A DNA stretch of 64,000 bases from Diabrotica undecimpunctata (lineage: Eukaryota; Arthropoda; Insecta; Coleoptera; Chrysomelidae). This document shows, piece after piece, positions 1-12,125 of this stretch. The notes beneath the pieces were generated by a model. It worked only from the letters and a program-made list of their open reading frames with translations, had not been told where the DNA came from and searched no databases. The translations under genes were made by a program, and so were the position numbers. The DNA lies in the NCBI RefSeq assembly GCF_040954645.1, contig NC_092803.1, positions 66,808,427 to 66,872,426 of the forward strand, read 5' to 3'. The stretch's first letter is position 1, and each line of letters opens with the position of its first letter.

Positions 1-545
1 TCATATTCTGTTGAACAACTGAAGGTCTTTTAAGAAACCAATTAGGTTAAAGACTTGATCGCGTGAGTTTAAAACGTCTTTGATATTAGACAAGTTTATG
101 TTGCACTCTGTGTTTTGCGTACCGGGGACACTCGATCAGAATATGTTTCACAGTTAATGCACTTGAGCAGATCTGGCAATTGGGCTTCGGCTCGGACTTC
201 ATTAAGTATTCATGTGTGAATCGGGTATGTCCTATTCTTAATCTTCGGATGACAGCTTTTTCGTTTCTAGAGATAGTTGGAAGTTCAAATTTTTCAACAG
301 TCTGCCGGATCTCATGTAATGCACTCTTGATTGTGTTCCAGTGGGTTTGCCAGGTATGATACTGTTGTTGCTTGAAAATTTGCTTTAGGTCATTATGGAT
401 TTGAATATGTTGGGCTTTTGACTATTGACTGTTTACACAAGAAGCTTGCTTGGCTATTTGGTTTGCTTTTTCATTACCGGGGATGCCGATATGGGATGAG
501 AGCGAGATGATCGTGACATTTACACCTTGAAAAGCAAGTGCACTG
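1..545 (-). pseudogene. LINE ORF2 3' end (RNase H and C-terminal zinc motif), I/Jockey-type
   Basis: Read on the minus strand, this translates to the end of a non-LTR retrotransposon polyprotein. It has an RNase H tail with the motif SSHIGIPGNEKANQIAK, a conserved LRIGHTRFTH segment, and a C-terminal CxxC...HxxxxC finger (CQICSS, then KHILIECP). One in-frame stop interrupts it after VNSQ. The same domain order closes the I-type element at 1582-6934, so this is a second, more degraded member of that superfamily. The fragment runs off the left edge. RNase H and this finger are known from I-clade LINEs; the clade assignment here is inference. Confidence 0.8.
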
Positions 546-1569
546 TAAATCCTATGGATTTCTTGAACTAAGGGATGCTGAGAGTACAGATGGTTTGGAT
601 TTGTTTTACACCATTAAAATATTTCACTATTCTCAACAAAATAAGTTTAGTAGCCATATATTTTTTAAAAGCCAAGACACTGATACTTTTGCAATATGTT
701 TTTATTTCTCGAAACTTTAAATCTACTGCAATTATTGTACATTTTAATCTAGGATGAACTGACAAACAATATTTGAGACTTAAGGTAAAAGTCAAAAGTG
801 TTAGATTTTATAAAAGACACAAAAAAGTGTTGTTATTGACTTGCGAAGAAAAAAATTCAATTGTTTTCTTTGTAAGAGAGAACTATAAGACGTATAGTAT
901 TTTTATTTTCAATTTAAGTACTTTTAACAGTAGATATCCCAGCAGAAATATTAATCATTTCTCTTTACAAAAATATAAAATAAATTCAAGACTTAGGGAA
1001 GTTATTATTACGACCGTTACGACTTATAGAAAAGAATCAGAAATTAGAATGTTCTAGACGTCATCTAAATATCCCAAAAGTATCTCGTAATGTTTTTAAC
1101 GTCAAACAATGTTATAGCAAAGGAAGTTGAGAGTTCAAGTAGTAGTGATATAAATGAGTGTTGTAGTATTATTATTATATTATAATAAATAGTATAAATA
1201 GATCAGAAAGATGTGTAACATTACTGCCAGCGGTGCGGTGGGCTAAAAGAGATACTAGGTAATTGTTAATTCCTAATACAAAATCTACGGAATTTGATAG
1301 AGAATTGTGTACGTCCGGACCCCCAAAGAGTTTTTGAAAATGGAAAAGAAAAAGGAAAAGCAAAAAGAGAAGCGCACTTAGCAAGAGGAAAAGGTGAAGG
1401 AAAAGCGCAGAAAAAAAGTAAAAGATAAAATGAGAAAGGTAGGCAAGAAGAGGAAGAGGTAAAAAAGAAGAGTAAACAAGAAGAGAAAAAAAATTATAAG
1501 TAGTTTAATTTATTATATAAATTATTTATATAATTATAAGAAAGTTTAATTAGTCAAAAAATGGCAATC
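546..1569. other. Intergenic, no gene recognised
   Basis: AT-rich sequence with a purine-rich tract at about 1321-1500 (runs of GAAAAG type). The open frames here are short and lack recognisable motifs. Nothing supports a gene. Confidence 0.6.
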
Positions 1570-1581
1570 AAAAATTTCAGT
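1570..1581 (+). repeat. Target-site duplication, left copy, of I-type LINE
   Basis: AAAAATTTCAGT, repeated exactly at 6935-6946. The right copy follows directly on the A-rich tail of the LINE. The A-run makes the exact left edge ambiguous by a few bases. Confidence 0.75.
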
Positions 1582-1971
1582 GGTTCCGGCCCTGAATGTC
1601 AGGCATGAAAGTCGAGTTAATTTTAAGCTCCACAACTTTTATAGTTTTTAATAGAAAAAGTATAAATTTAAATAATTAAAAGTGATATATCAAAGAAGTT
1701 TACAGTGATTTGTTAAGTGCCGTAAGTACTTCTGTTTAGTTAATCATAGTTTAATTAGAAATATCACTTTTAAGCATCAATAACATATTCTCATCAATAA
1801 TAATTATAGTTACAAATTAACCAAAAAACTAGTTGTACTCTTATCGTTATTCAGCTAATTTGATAATTACCAGCCGATCAACTAGTTTTAAAATAAACAG
1901 AGTCGGACTTTATTTGATTTAATCTATATATAAAATAAAGTCCTGTTAAAATCGCATATAGAGGATTCATC

Positions 1972-3235
1972 ATGTCCGTAACATCAGATGGAAGTTCCAA
2001 CGTAATTAACTCTGTACCATAACATACTAACACAGTTAAATCCTACTCAAAAGTTCTAAGCCAACATACATATCCTAGTCCTGAACAAGCGATTGTTTTC
2101 TCTTCAAAGGATGGATTACGCCTACAGGACTACCTCATACCACTAGGAGCACTTAAACAGCCCAAAAACATCTTATTTTCTTCAAGGCTGTCCAATAATC
2201 GAGTATGCATGAGCAAAGAAATTGTGGATAACTTTATGCAGGTGGTATAATACTAATAAATGATGAACCAGTTCAAGCTAGAATGTATGCCCCTCAATTC
2301 CCCATGATTTTCTTATTCACGAATTAGAAAACCTGGGTCTCAAGCCAATGTCATCAATGACCTTTCTTCGTATTAGCTCTACCTTACCGGAATTCAATCA
2401 TATTTACAGTTTTAGAAGACAAATTTTTATCAACCCTGTTATAAATCCTTTACCAGAATCTTTTTTGATTAATAACGATAACAAATCCTATCGAATTTTC
2501 TTATCGCAAGATAATCAGTTATGCTTTAACTGCAAACAGCAAGGACATAATGCTAATAATTGTAAAAATCCCTCAAACTCTCAACATACACCCACACCTT
2601 AAACTATTTCAACATCGTTAAATACTCCTTTACAAATGGACACCATACAAAAACTTCCCAATCAGCAATCTACTTCCTTAACAAACAGTACAATTCCTGA
2701 ACATGTCGAACCAAAAGCATCCTCAGTTACCAATACCATTACACCTCCAGAAAATAACAGCGATATATCACTAGATATTACTCAACAGACAAGCCGTAAG
2801 CGTGACGTAGATGAAATTCTATCACCTTCACCAACATATACACCAGCTCTGTCAGAAAAAGATAAACAAACAGAAATAAATTTTAGGAAAATTACACAAA
2901 AACCCAGCAAAAAACCCAAGAAAAGTTCTGATACTGACCTAAAAACAATATTAAATGAACATTCACCACCAGATATCCTTAATCACGACCAATTTATAGA
3001 TCTGTTAGAAAACGAACCAGGTTCTCCAAATATTATCACCACTATAACCAATTATACACATGATTTTACTGGATTACTAACAATGATTAGTAACTTATAT
3101 GCTCACATAACAGATAGATCTCTTAAAATCAAATGTACCAAACTTAGAAAAAAAACCACAAAACACCTAAATGACGAACTTTCTTCTACCGACAACAAAA
3201 ATGACATTTTACTTGACACAGACCCAGAGTCTTAA
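1972..3235 (+). pseudogene. ORF1 (gag-like nucleic acid binding protein) of I-type LINE, broken
   Basis: The likely start is ATG at 1972, but a TAA at 2020-2022 ends the frame after 16 codons. Further frame breaks follow between about 2220 and 2350. From 2348 a frame reads through a conserved FRRQIFINP segment to one zinc knuckle, CFNCKQQGHNANNC, at about 2520-2565. A last segment, 2636-3235, is rich in Ser, Thr, Asn and Lys. The related copy at 38772-39394 has matching blocks (EQAI, SNNR or ANNR, MTFLRV, FRRQIFI), which confirms the reading. The known role of such proteins is to coat LINE RNA. It lies 35 bp upstream of ORF2. Confidence 0.75.
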
Positions 3236-3270
3236 TAAAATTAAAACTTTTTTATAACTAGAAAGTAAAA

Positions 3271-6200
3271 ATGGCGTCGTTTAATTCAATTATTCAGTGG
3301 AATATAAACGGATACTATAATAACTTACCGATGTTAAAAATTCTACAATCAGAGTATCTACCAGATATTATTTGTCTTCAAGAAACGAATCTTAAGAGCA
3401 ACCAAGAATCTTGTTTACATAATTATCAAAGTTTTTCAAAAAATAGAGTAAACCAAAGAATAGCAAGCGGTGGGGTGACAATTCTCGTAAATAACAAATT
3501 AACCGCAAGTAGGTTACCCCTACAAACACATTTAGAAGCTGTAGCTATTTCTCTAGAAGGAACCACAAAAATAAATATTTGCACGATTTACTTAACCCCA
3601 GGACAACCAATTGATAAACAGGACCTTTTTAACCTCGTGAGACAAATACCTTCTCCGCGTATTTTAACAGGTGATTTTAATGCTTACAACAGTATTTGGG
3701 GCTCTACATATGACGACAAAAGAGGACTTATTATTGAAGAATTAATAGATCAGTATAACTTATCACTGTTGAATGATGGACGCCCTACAAGATTCAATAT
3801 ACAAACAGGCGAATCAACGCCCTTGGACTTAACGATAGCGGATAATAACTTCTCTGCATTAATGACATGGAACAGATTAGACTACACTTATAACAGTGAC
3901 CATTACCCAATAATAATCACCAATAACTTGTTCAAGCCCAAAAATGGAAAGCACGCCCCTAGGTGGAAAACAAAGGAAGCAAATTGGACATTATTTGAAG
4001 ATATCATAGAAAAACATGTCACAAACTGTAAAATATCCAACAGTATTGACACAGACATCGAAACCTTCTTCAGCATCATATTAAAAGCAGCCGAGGAAAC
4101 CATTAAGAAAACTGCACATATTACAAAACATAAACCAGTCCCTTGGTGGAATGAACAATGTAAGATATCGATCGAAGCTTCCAAAAAAGCCTTTAACAAA
4201 TACAAAAGACACAAAACACTTAACAATAAAATATAATTTCAAAAACTTAAAGCTAAAGCTCAGTTAGTAGTAAAAACTTCAAAAAGAAATTCGTGGGCTC
4301 AAATTGTGTCCAGTATAAACAGTAGGACTCCTATGTCTGAAATGTGGAAGAATGTCAAAAAAATATCTGGAATACCGGCTTATAACAAAATCACTCAACT
4401 AAAGAAAGATAATAAAATAATCACAGATGACCTAGAAATAGCAGAAGAATTTGCTAATACGTATAAAAATAGATCTAATACAAGCAATTATAATAATAAT
4501 TTTATCAACTTTAAACAGAACGAAGAATGCAATGTAATTATACCGTTTGTAGATGACACAGATGCTTTAAACACCAAATTTAATATACATGAATACAAAG
4601 ATGCATTAAACTCATTTAAAGAGACTAGTGAGGGTCCAGATAACATCCCAATGGTTTTTCTTAAGCATTTACCTGAGAATGCACACAATCATCTTCTTAA
4701 CATATTTAATATTATTTGGACAGAACAGAAATTTCCAGTGTCTCCTCTGGACACTTGAAGATCGAAATATTATTATTCCAGAACAAAGTGGTTTCCGACA
4801 AAATAGATCAACTCTAGACAATATTATAGACCTAGAAAGCAGTGTACATGAAGCCTTCTCCCTTAATCAAAAATGTATTCGAATATTCTTCGACATTGAA
4901 AGAGCCTTTGATACAGCTTGGCGCCACCGTATCATCAGATTACTGTACGATTTAGAAATCAAAGGACATTGCCTTGCATTTATAAAAAACTTCTTATATA
5001 AAAGATATATCCAAGTTAGAGTAAATGGTAATTTGTCGTCAAAAGTGGAATTGGAAAATGGAATTCCTCAGGGATCTGTTATAAGTCCTACGCTATTTAT
5101 AATTGCCATAAATGATGTTCTACGAAATTTAAAACTTCCACTTAAAGGCCGCTTATATACTGACGATCTCGTAATATTTGGTCAAAGCAAAAACTTAAAC
5201 AACCTCTCACAACTTGCACAGAGTTTCTTGTTAGATATTGAAAAATGGTCAGAGGAAACTGGATTTATCTTTTCAACAACTAAAACTAAATATATAGTAT
5301 TTTCTAAAAAGAAAGTCAGTACACCAATCTCATTATATCTATACAACCAATTACTACAACAAAAAGATTCGCTAAAATTGCTAGGAGTTACTTTTGACAG
5401 AAAGTTGAATTGGAAAGAAAATATCAATAATCTAGCATGTAAATGTTACAGAAGATTAAATTTACTAAAAATTCTTGCACACAAGAATTGGGGTTCAGAC
5501 AGGAGTACATTGCTAATTATATACAGAACTATTATACGATCACAGCTAGACTACGCGGCTATAGCTTACGACTCAGCATCGAAATCAGTACTTAAAAAGC
5601 TCGATACTATTCATAACACAGCAGTCAGAATATGCCTGGGAGCCTTTTGTACAACACCGATTGAAAGTTTACTTTGCGAAGCAAATGAATTGTCGTTAAA
5701 TGATAGAAGAGCTTACCTTAGTCTAACATATGCAACAAAAATTAAAGATAATGCAAAAAATCCTGTCTATAGAAATACTTTTACTGATAATTACAAAAAC
5801 CTTAATGTAAATCACCGTTTTAATAAACCTTTCTATAAAAGAATAAAAGACCATTTGCATATGTTTGATATTGTCATACCTGAATGTCTTCCATACACAT
5901 ATGATCATAATCCACCTTGGATTCAAAACATACCATCATATAACTTTGAACTTACGTCATTTGATAAAAACTCCACTAATCCTGATCTAATTATTTCCCA
6001 TTTTAGAAATATCATTAGTCGTTATAAAAATCATACCCGGATATACACTGATGGTTCAAAATCATCCGAAAGTGTGGGAGCGTCTGTAGTAACTCCAGAG
6101 AAGGTCCTTAAATTCAAACTATCTAATGTTAGTACTATCTATACAGCTGAACTGTATGCTTTCTATCGCGCCATAGAACTAATCAATCTGACAACAAACT

Positions 6201-6838
6201 CCAAATATATTATCTTAACAGACTTACAAAGTGCCATACAAAGCATCCGACAACTGTATCCAAAAAACCCGCTTTTAAAAAAAATTAAAACAGTCCTTCT
6301 TCAGGCTTATATCAATCATAATGAGATAAATTTCATCTGGATCCCATCCCATATAGGAATAAAAGGCAACGAAACTGCTGACCATAGTGCGAAAGACGCG
6401 ATAGTGAGTGCCGTTTCCGAGATCGTAAACACATCAGTATCAACGGATATAAAAGCTTATATAAAAAAATCAATCTTAAGTGCGTGGAAAAATAAATGGA
6501 ATGTGTCGAATTCTAAATTAAAACAAGTGAAACCCAGCATAGAGGCATGGAATGTGTTACCTAAGTCACGAAGCCAAGAAATAATAGTAACGCGCCTCAG
6601 ACTCGGACATACTAGGTTAACGCATGATTACTTAATTAAAAAGTGCGAACCGCCGCGATGTGAAACGTGTAATACGACACTAACAATAATGAAGCTACTA
6701 TGTGAATGTCCCATCTACAATCAACAACGAAGCAATAACAAGATACCAGGAACACTTATAGAAGCTCTAGGTGCAGACTGTAACTTTAACAATACTCTGA
6801 ATTTCTTGAAAAACATTAATAAGTACCACAATATTTAA
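3271..6838 (+). pseudogene. ORF2 (endonuclease, reverse transcriptase, RNase H) of I-type LINE, broken
   Basis: ATG at 3271 opens an AP-type endonuclease: QWNINGYYNN, CLQETNLK, GGVTILVN, LTGDFNAYNSIWGS and NSDHYPI are all present. A TAA at 4234-4236 interrupts it. A second segment (4306-4758) reaches the start of the RT (EGPDNIPMVFLK), and a frame change near 4745 leads into the remaining RT: SGFRQNRSTLDN, FFDIERAFDTAW, NGIPQGSVISPTLF. The usual YADD box reads YTDD. RNase H follows (IYTDGSK, TAELYAF, WIPSHIGIKGNETADHS), then a C-terminal finger (CETCN...LCECP). The protein ends at TAA 6836-6838. At least two breaks plus the altered YADD box make it inactive. Confidence 0.85.
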
Positions 6839-6934
6839 TAAACCAAATTGTATTGAAGTAATTGTACCTAATGTAATATACTAATTTTTCGCTAATGGCC
6901 ATTTGGTCGATGCGATTTTCTAAATAAAAAAAAA

Positions 6935-6946
6935 AAAAATTTCAGT
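6935..6946 (+). repeat. Target-site duplication, right copy, of I-type LINE
   Basis: Second copy of AAAAATTTCAGT, directly after the A-run that ends the element; pairs with 1570-1581. Confidence 0.75.
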
Positions 6947-7954
6947 CAAATATTCAAATGATACCAAAATACCTACGAAACCAATGGGTTTCCAATATAA
7001 TTTACAACAGCTTTTAAATCTTTTATTATATTGGGTAGAAAGGTATTTTCAATTGTTCAGAAAAGTGGTTTTTTGGGTTGCTACAACTTTAATATAGGTG
7101 TGCGACATAATTATTAATTACTAATAATTAATTAAATGAATTGATATTTCTAACCTAAGTAATACAATATTCCCATTTTAATTATACACATTAGTGTATT
7201 AGTATTTAATTATACACTTAAGTTTTATTCTCACCGCCGTATTAATTTTTGGTATACCCATCAATTAGACACAGACTAAAATATTAAAATAAACCTGTCA
7301 ATATAATGACACCTGTCGGTCTTTGACTGTCTCGCTATGGTTGATATTAGTCAACAGAAACATAGACCCTGTCCATGACCATAAATATTGTATTAGTAAG
7401 AAGTTTTTATTTAGATTTTTAAATAAAGGAATGGACAGTGTCATCGCCTTAAGATATAATCAACATTGGCATATAAAAGTAAATGTTATGTATTGCACAA
7501 TTTGAGTGTTTTATCGATGTCACAAGTTTTTATCTATTCCCGAGGATAAAATACAAAGAAAAATTGTTTTTTTTTTGATTATTATTATTTATTATCATTA
7601 TTTATTTTATTTATTAGTGGCTATCCTTTACGAGTTTGCTAAAAAAATAACGTATATCTTAACTAATGGTTCCATCCTTCAAGTGACAGAAGCCATAAAC
7701 AAAGATTTTACCCAGTTTATTCCCAAATTTCTTAGTATTCCCAAAGAGAGAGTTGTATCTAATCGGAAGCAGGTGAATTTTGTCACTTTCTATAAGGGAT
7801 GTATTCATTTTTTATGTTAGTTTATGTATCTAAAAAATACTGTTTGTAACAAATATGATCTCTTCAAAAATATGTTTTTCTTTCAAGTTAGTAAACTTTT
7901 GATTGATTCATTTAACCTGTAATGAGATGACTAAAATCTCTTTTGCCATCGTAG
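6947..7954. other. Intergenic, no gene recognised
   Basis: AT-rich sequence with only short frames. I see no conserved protein motif, RNA gene or repeat boundary. Confidence 0.6.
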
Positions 7955-8702
7955 ATGACGAACGAGATTTTAGATATGATGGAGGAGAGTCGAAAGTTCA
8001 AAGATAAGGATCCGACATTCTACAAAAGGATATATAAAGACATCAAAGAAGGAATAAAAATGGCTAAGGATACACGACTAAGAGATTCATGTATCGAAAT
8101 GCAGCTATTGCAGAACATAAACACGATTCATTCAATTTGCACAATAAAGTTAAAGAAGCTGCAGGCTTATACAAGCCTTGACGAGTTGGGTGTTTGTCAC
8201 GTCAACTATTAAAAAAGCTAAAGATAGTAAAACTCTAGGGCATGTCGAGTTTTATGCAGAATTCCTAAAACTTATGGATAAATAGGGAATAAAATTAATA
8301 ACAACTATATTTAACAAAATACAATATGTAAGTGGGAAAATCACCCAAAGCTGTTTAAAGTCGACGTATATATTTGTTTTGTCGACTACAAAAGCTCATA
8401 ACCATCTTGACAAAGGGGACTTAGATGATAGAGACTTAAAAATCATATATAATTTATATTACAACTAAACTGCCAACAATAAACAGTCGACAGAGATAAT
8501 CTCCATAGATAGAGGAGTGAGACAAGGGTGCATTCTGTCCCCGATGTTATTCAACATGTACTCTGAACATATCTTTGAGCAAGTTCTGGGACAACTACAG
8601 AAAGGGCTATTAGTCAACAGAATGCGTCTAAACAATATTAGATACGCCGATGACGCAGTATTTTTGCATATAGTTGTGATAGTTTGCAAAGAATAATGTC
8701 GC
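7955..8702 (+). pseudogene. Old LINE (RTE-like), 5' part of an interrupted copy
   Basis: The frame at 7955-8212 (MTNEILDMMEESRKFK, then YKRIYKDIKEGI) matches the linker between endonuclease and RT in LINEs often annotated as endonuclease-reverse transcriptase. After stops and deletions the RT resumes with RGVRQGCILSPMLFN at about 8520 and [12 protein letters not shown] at about 8640. Reading stops at the insertion of another LINE and resumes at 10387 with the segment that normally follows YADD. The element is very degraded and lacks most of the fingers domain. Confidence 0.75.
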
Positions 8703-8709
8703 GCATATC

Positions 8710-8715
<6 letters not shown>
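8703..8715 (+). repeat. Target-site duplication, left copy, of inserted RTE-like LINE
   Basis: GCATATCAGATAT, identical to 10374-10386. It lies next to the TA-repeat tail of the inserted minus-strand LINE. Confidence 0.9.

Positions 8716-8786
<71 letters not shown>
8712..8786. repeat. (TA)n microsatellite forming the 3' tail of the inserted LINE
   Basis: About 75 bp of almost pure TA. It sits exactly between the left TSD and the 3' end of the minus-strand LINE. RTE-clade elements are known to end in short tandem repeats rather than poly(A), so this is probably the element's tail, possibly lengthened by slippage. Confidence 0.85.
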
Positions 8787-8788
<2 letters not shown>

Positions 8789-10373
8789 AGGATTTCCACA
8801 GTTTTCACTGTATTCCTTCACTTAACCGTTTTCTCCAATTTTTCCTGTTTAGCCAGTCCCCTTCCTGTAGGTTTCTTCTACTCATTGCTTCGTCCACCTC
8901 ATCTCTGAAAGATCTTCGGGGTCTGCCTCTCTTTATTCTTCCTATCGGGCTCCACTCTGTTATTCTATTTATCCACCGATTTTGGTCTGCTCTTCTGACA
9001 TGTCCGTACCAGGTTAACCTCTTCTGTTCGATGTAGTCTATTATGTCGGAGTTCATTCCCATTCTTGTCTTAATCTCCATGTTATTTATTCTATCTCTTC
9101 TTGTTACTCTGCAGCTTCTCCTTAGGAATTCCATCTCTGTTGCTCTTATTTTGTTTTTGGTTTTCTTATTCATTGTCCAATTTTCACACCCATAAGTGAG
9201 GATACTTCTTGTCATGGTATTATATATTTTTTTCTTTATTTTCATGCTGATGTTCTTATCCCATAGTACCGGGTTCAATTTTCGTATGCAGTCCCTTGTT
9301 TGTCCTAGTCTATTTTTTTATATCTTCCTCCGTTGTTCCTTTGTTTGATATTATGAAACCTAAATACTTATACTTGTCTGTTCCTTTGATTTGTTTACCT
9401 TCGTCTATTTCCAGCTATTTTATTTCTGTATTCTCCGTTGTTAGGTATTCAATTTTCTTTAGGTTTATTTCCATCCCATTCTTTGTATATTCCTGCTCCA
9501 GTTTTCTCATCATAAAACTGAGGTCATCCTCGTCTTGTGCGATCACTATTTGGTCGTCGGCAAAACTTAGCGTATATAGATATTCGTTCCTTACTGGTAT
9601 ACCCATTCCTTCGCACTTTCTTTTCCATGGTTTCAGGGTTTTTTCCAGGAATATTTTGAACAGGGTGGGGGATGTGGAGCAACCCTGTAGTAGTCCCTTT
9701 GTCGTCTTAAATGGACTGCATATTTTATTGCCCGTTTTGATAGCTACTTCGTTATTCTTGTAGAGTGCTTTTACCGCGTTTATTAATCTTCGTGGAACTT
9801 CGATGTCTTCCATTGCTTCCCATAGCTTGGTTCTAGGTATTGAGTCATATGCCTTCTTAAGATCAACAAAAGCCAGATGGACGGATCTATTTTTGGCCAT
9901 TCTTTTTTCTATTGGTTGTTCGACCGTGTAAATGTGATCTAAGCATGCTTTCCCCGCTGTGAAACCTGCCTGGTCTTCTCCGATTTTATCTTGTATATAT
10001 ATTTCTAATTTTTCCTTTATGGTCTTTCTATACAGTTTGCCTATAGACGACATAATGCTGATTTCCCGATATTTTTTGCAGTTTTTTCTATTTCCTTTCT
10101 TGTATATTGATGTCATATATGCTTGGGTCCATTCTGCCGGTAAGTCTTCTCCATTCAGTGCTCTCTCAAACATTTTATGTATCATACGGAATAACTTTTC
10201 CGATCCGTTTTTTATCAATTCATTTGGTATTCCGCCGGGACCTTCTGCTTTTTTGTTCTTTAGAGTTTTGATCGTTCTTTTTACCTCAGCTAGGCTTAAT
10301 TCAATTTCGTCATGTGTGTAGATTTCTATTCCGTCTATTTCTGATTGTTTGAATTCGGGGCGGTCTTCGGTTA
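8716..10373 (-). mobile_element. 5'-truncated RTE-like LINE inserted in the older LINE
   Basis: A minus-strand LINE bracketed by a perfect 13-bp duplication. Its RT begins inside the ORF at the 10373 edge, as expected for 5' truncation during target-primed reverse transcription. It ends in a (TA)n tail. The flanking older LINE can be read across the insertion, which gives the order of events. Confidence 0.88.
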
Positions 10374-10377
10374 GCAT
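8805..10377 (-). pseudogene. Reverse transcriptase ORF of the inserted RTE-like LINE, frameshifted
   Basis: The first frame (10377-9415, 320 residues) carries KKAEGPGGIPNELIK, the thumb/palm block DLKKAYDSIPR, GLLQGCSTSPTLF and FADDQIVIAQ; the last is the YADD-equivalent catalytic box. A frame change near 9415-9280 leads to a 157-residue C-terminal frame: YGCENWTMNK, RRSCRVTRRDRI, LTWYGHVRRAD, and GRPRRSFRDE. The endonuclease is missing because the copy is 5' truncated. The order of blocks is typical of RTE-type endonuclease-reverse transcriptases. It is inactive here. A related, worse-preserved copy lies at 57840-59340. Confidence 0.85.
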
Positions 10378-10386
10378 ATCAGATAT
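10374..10386 (+). repeat. Target-site duplication, right copy, of inserted RTE-like LINE
   Basis: GCATATCAGATAT, perfect match to 8703-8715. The older LINE resumes immediately after it. Confidence 0.9.
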
Positions 10387-10980
10387 TAGTATAGAAAATG
10401 GATCTTAATACGAAAACAACCATGTACATGGTAGTTAGTAAGTGCGAAATATTAAATACACGGTTTTTGGTTTATTAACAACCAATTGACCGGGTTAATA
10501 GCTATGCATACCTTGTACAAAAACATTAACAGCCAATGGGACCACTCTACATAAATGATACAACGCATAGAAAATGCAAGATCAGCATTCGGCCAGATAA
10601 AGTCTCGTTTAAGTCACGATTTACCACTTGGTAGCAAAATCTCTATCATCAGATGCTAAGTATTTTCTACGTTATTACACGGAGTAGAGGCCTGGACACT
10701 TTCTGAAGCTTCTTTAAGAAAGCTTGAGGCCTTTGAGATGTGGTATTACAGACGCATCTTAATAATTTTATGGGTGGATTGTGTCACTAATAACCTACAA
10801 CGAATGAGCAAGGAATGCGAAACTATTAACACAACCAAAGAACGCAAATTAGAATATCTTGGCCATGTTATGAGAAACGAACAGTATATGGCTTGTTGCA
10901 ACACATTATTCAGGGCAAGGTATTAGAAAAGAAGGAAACAGGCAGAAGAAGAATATCTTGACTTCAAAACCTAATAAAGT
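10387..10980 (+). pseudogene. Old LINE (RTE-like), 3' part of the interrupted copy
   Basis: Continues the frame broken at 8702: DLNTKTTMYMVVSK is the block that follows YADD in this family. Next come GVEAWTLSEASLRKLEAFE (frame broken) and MWYYRRILIILWVDCVTNN, then ERKLEYLGHVMRNEQY at about 10840-10890. Several stops and frame changes occur. Together with 7955-8702 this is one element split by a younger insertion. Other fragments of the same broad family lie at 25960-26320, 36450-37440, 51492-51665, 53955-54245 and 57340-57560. Confidence 0.8.
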
Positions 10981-11149
10981 GGTTTAATATGTCTACAACC
11001 GGTTATATAAACCAAAAATATTATTAAAATAGTTTATTATGAAAAATATATATTTTTATAAAAGTGAAAATGAATTTTACTATATACGTTTCTAAAAAAA
11101 TTAAGAAACAAAGTTCAAGAAAACTGAAATTTAAGGTTTCACCTTTTTG

Positions 11150-12125
11150 AGGTTCAACTCTTATTCGCATTTTTACTATGTTCTTGGTTGTGTTTTATTT
11201 GTGGAATCGAGACATGATTGTCATGACTCAGTTCTTTTGCTGCAAGCACATCTTTTTCGAAAATAAACAGGAGGCTGTTCAATATGATTACTGTGAAAAA
11301 AAAAATTGTATATCAAATTATGGAGCAAAGTGGAGTTGACTCCTGACTTTTTAAACTTACATAACATAATAAAGCCTCTAAAGTAAGCCAGTTCCTACCA
11401 ATGTTACCTTCTTAATAAGTAGTTCCTTTTCCAATGGACAACTAATATACCAATTGTCACAAGTTTGGTTTCCATTCTTATCTTTCCATGATTTTAATAA
11501 GCCGTGAACTATATCTCTTGCTTTAGATCATTTTTGATATGGCCCTTCCGATTGTTTACTAAAATATATATCCAGGTTGGTGACATAAAAAGTCTTAGAA
11601 TCGCATAATACAAATGCTTTTATTTGCGTGGCAAGTATTGGTCAAAACTGCATCTACTACGGAAATAAATTAACATTTCATCTATCCTCACATGTGCACC
11701 TAGACAGTACCTATTCTAATTTTCTATTAAACGATCAAACACAAATTTATTAGTTTTTTTTTCAACTCTATTTCTTTAGTGTCAAATTGTCTTCTTCCAT
11801 TATCAATAAAAATTATTACATAGAAGTATATATGTTCAATGACCTTATCGGTAAAAAAAATATTAATTTTTGTCCCACTAAAGATGTTCATAATATTTTT
11901 CTTATTGATTTTGCTGTATTTACTTACAACTAGACACCTACTTCATCGTGCTATCTTATCTTTGGCAACACAGAATTTCTCTTTCACTTGAATTCTTCCA
12001 CTGTCGGAAAAATCGTAATTTTGACTATAAAAGTTTTGCTTCGACTCCGAATTGTGGTCACTTTCACATCCAAATTTTTCTTCACATATATCCGAACAAC
12101 CTATTATATCTGAAAAATATTCACA
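11150..12125 (-). pseudogene. piggyBac-like transposase remnant
   Basis: On the minus strand an acidic N-terminal region (CESDHNSESKQ) near 12080-12020 leads into FCVAKDKIAR, then the core around 11740-11640 (LGAHVRIDEMLIYFRSRC). This matches the piggyBac block IDE-F-G-R. Later, WYISCPLEKELL and KKVTLVGTG near 11450-11400 match the DNW-S-PLA-L and LVGT block. Stops and frameshifts are frequent, so it is dead. No TTAA-flanked termini could be placed. A different piggyBac copy lies at 34284-35650. Confidence 0.7.

Larger units (their letters stand above)
1582..6934 (+). mobile_element. Complete but inactive I-type non-LTR retrotransposon
   Basis: About 5.35 kb. A 5' leader (1582-1971) precedes ORF1 with a CCHC knuckle (1972-3235). 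ORF2 (3271-6838) carries endonuclease, reverse transcriptase, RNase H and a C-terminal finger. A short 3' UTR ends in TAAAT plus an A-run at 6921-6939. A 12-bp duplication (1570-1581 and 6935-6946) brackets it, so the insertion looks full length. ORF1 and ORF2 both carry stops and frameshifts, so it cannot be autonomous now. Domain order and RNase H place it in the I group of the Jockey superfamily. A related, internally deleted copy lies at about 38700-39993. Confidence 0.85.

Noticed and set aside
773..1057. 94-codon open frame
   Set aside because: No domain, no start context, composition of AT-rich noncoding DNA.
9296..9763. 155-codon plus-strand open frame
   Set aside because: Antisense shadow of the LINE reverse transcriptase on the minus strand.
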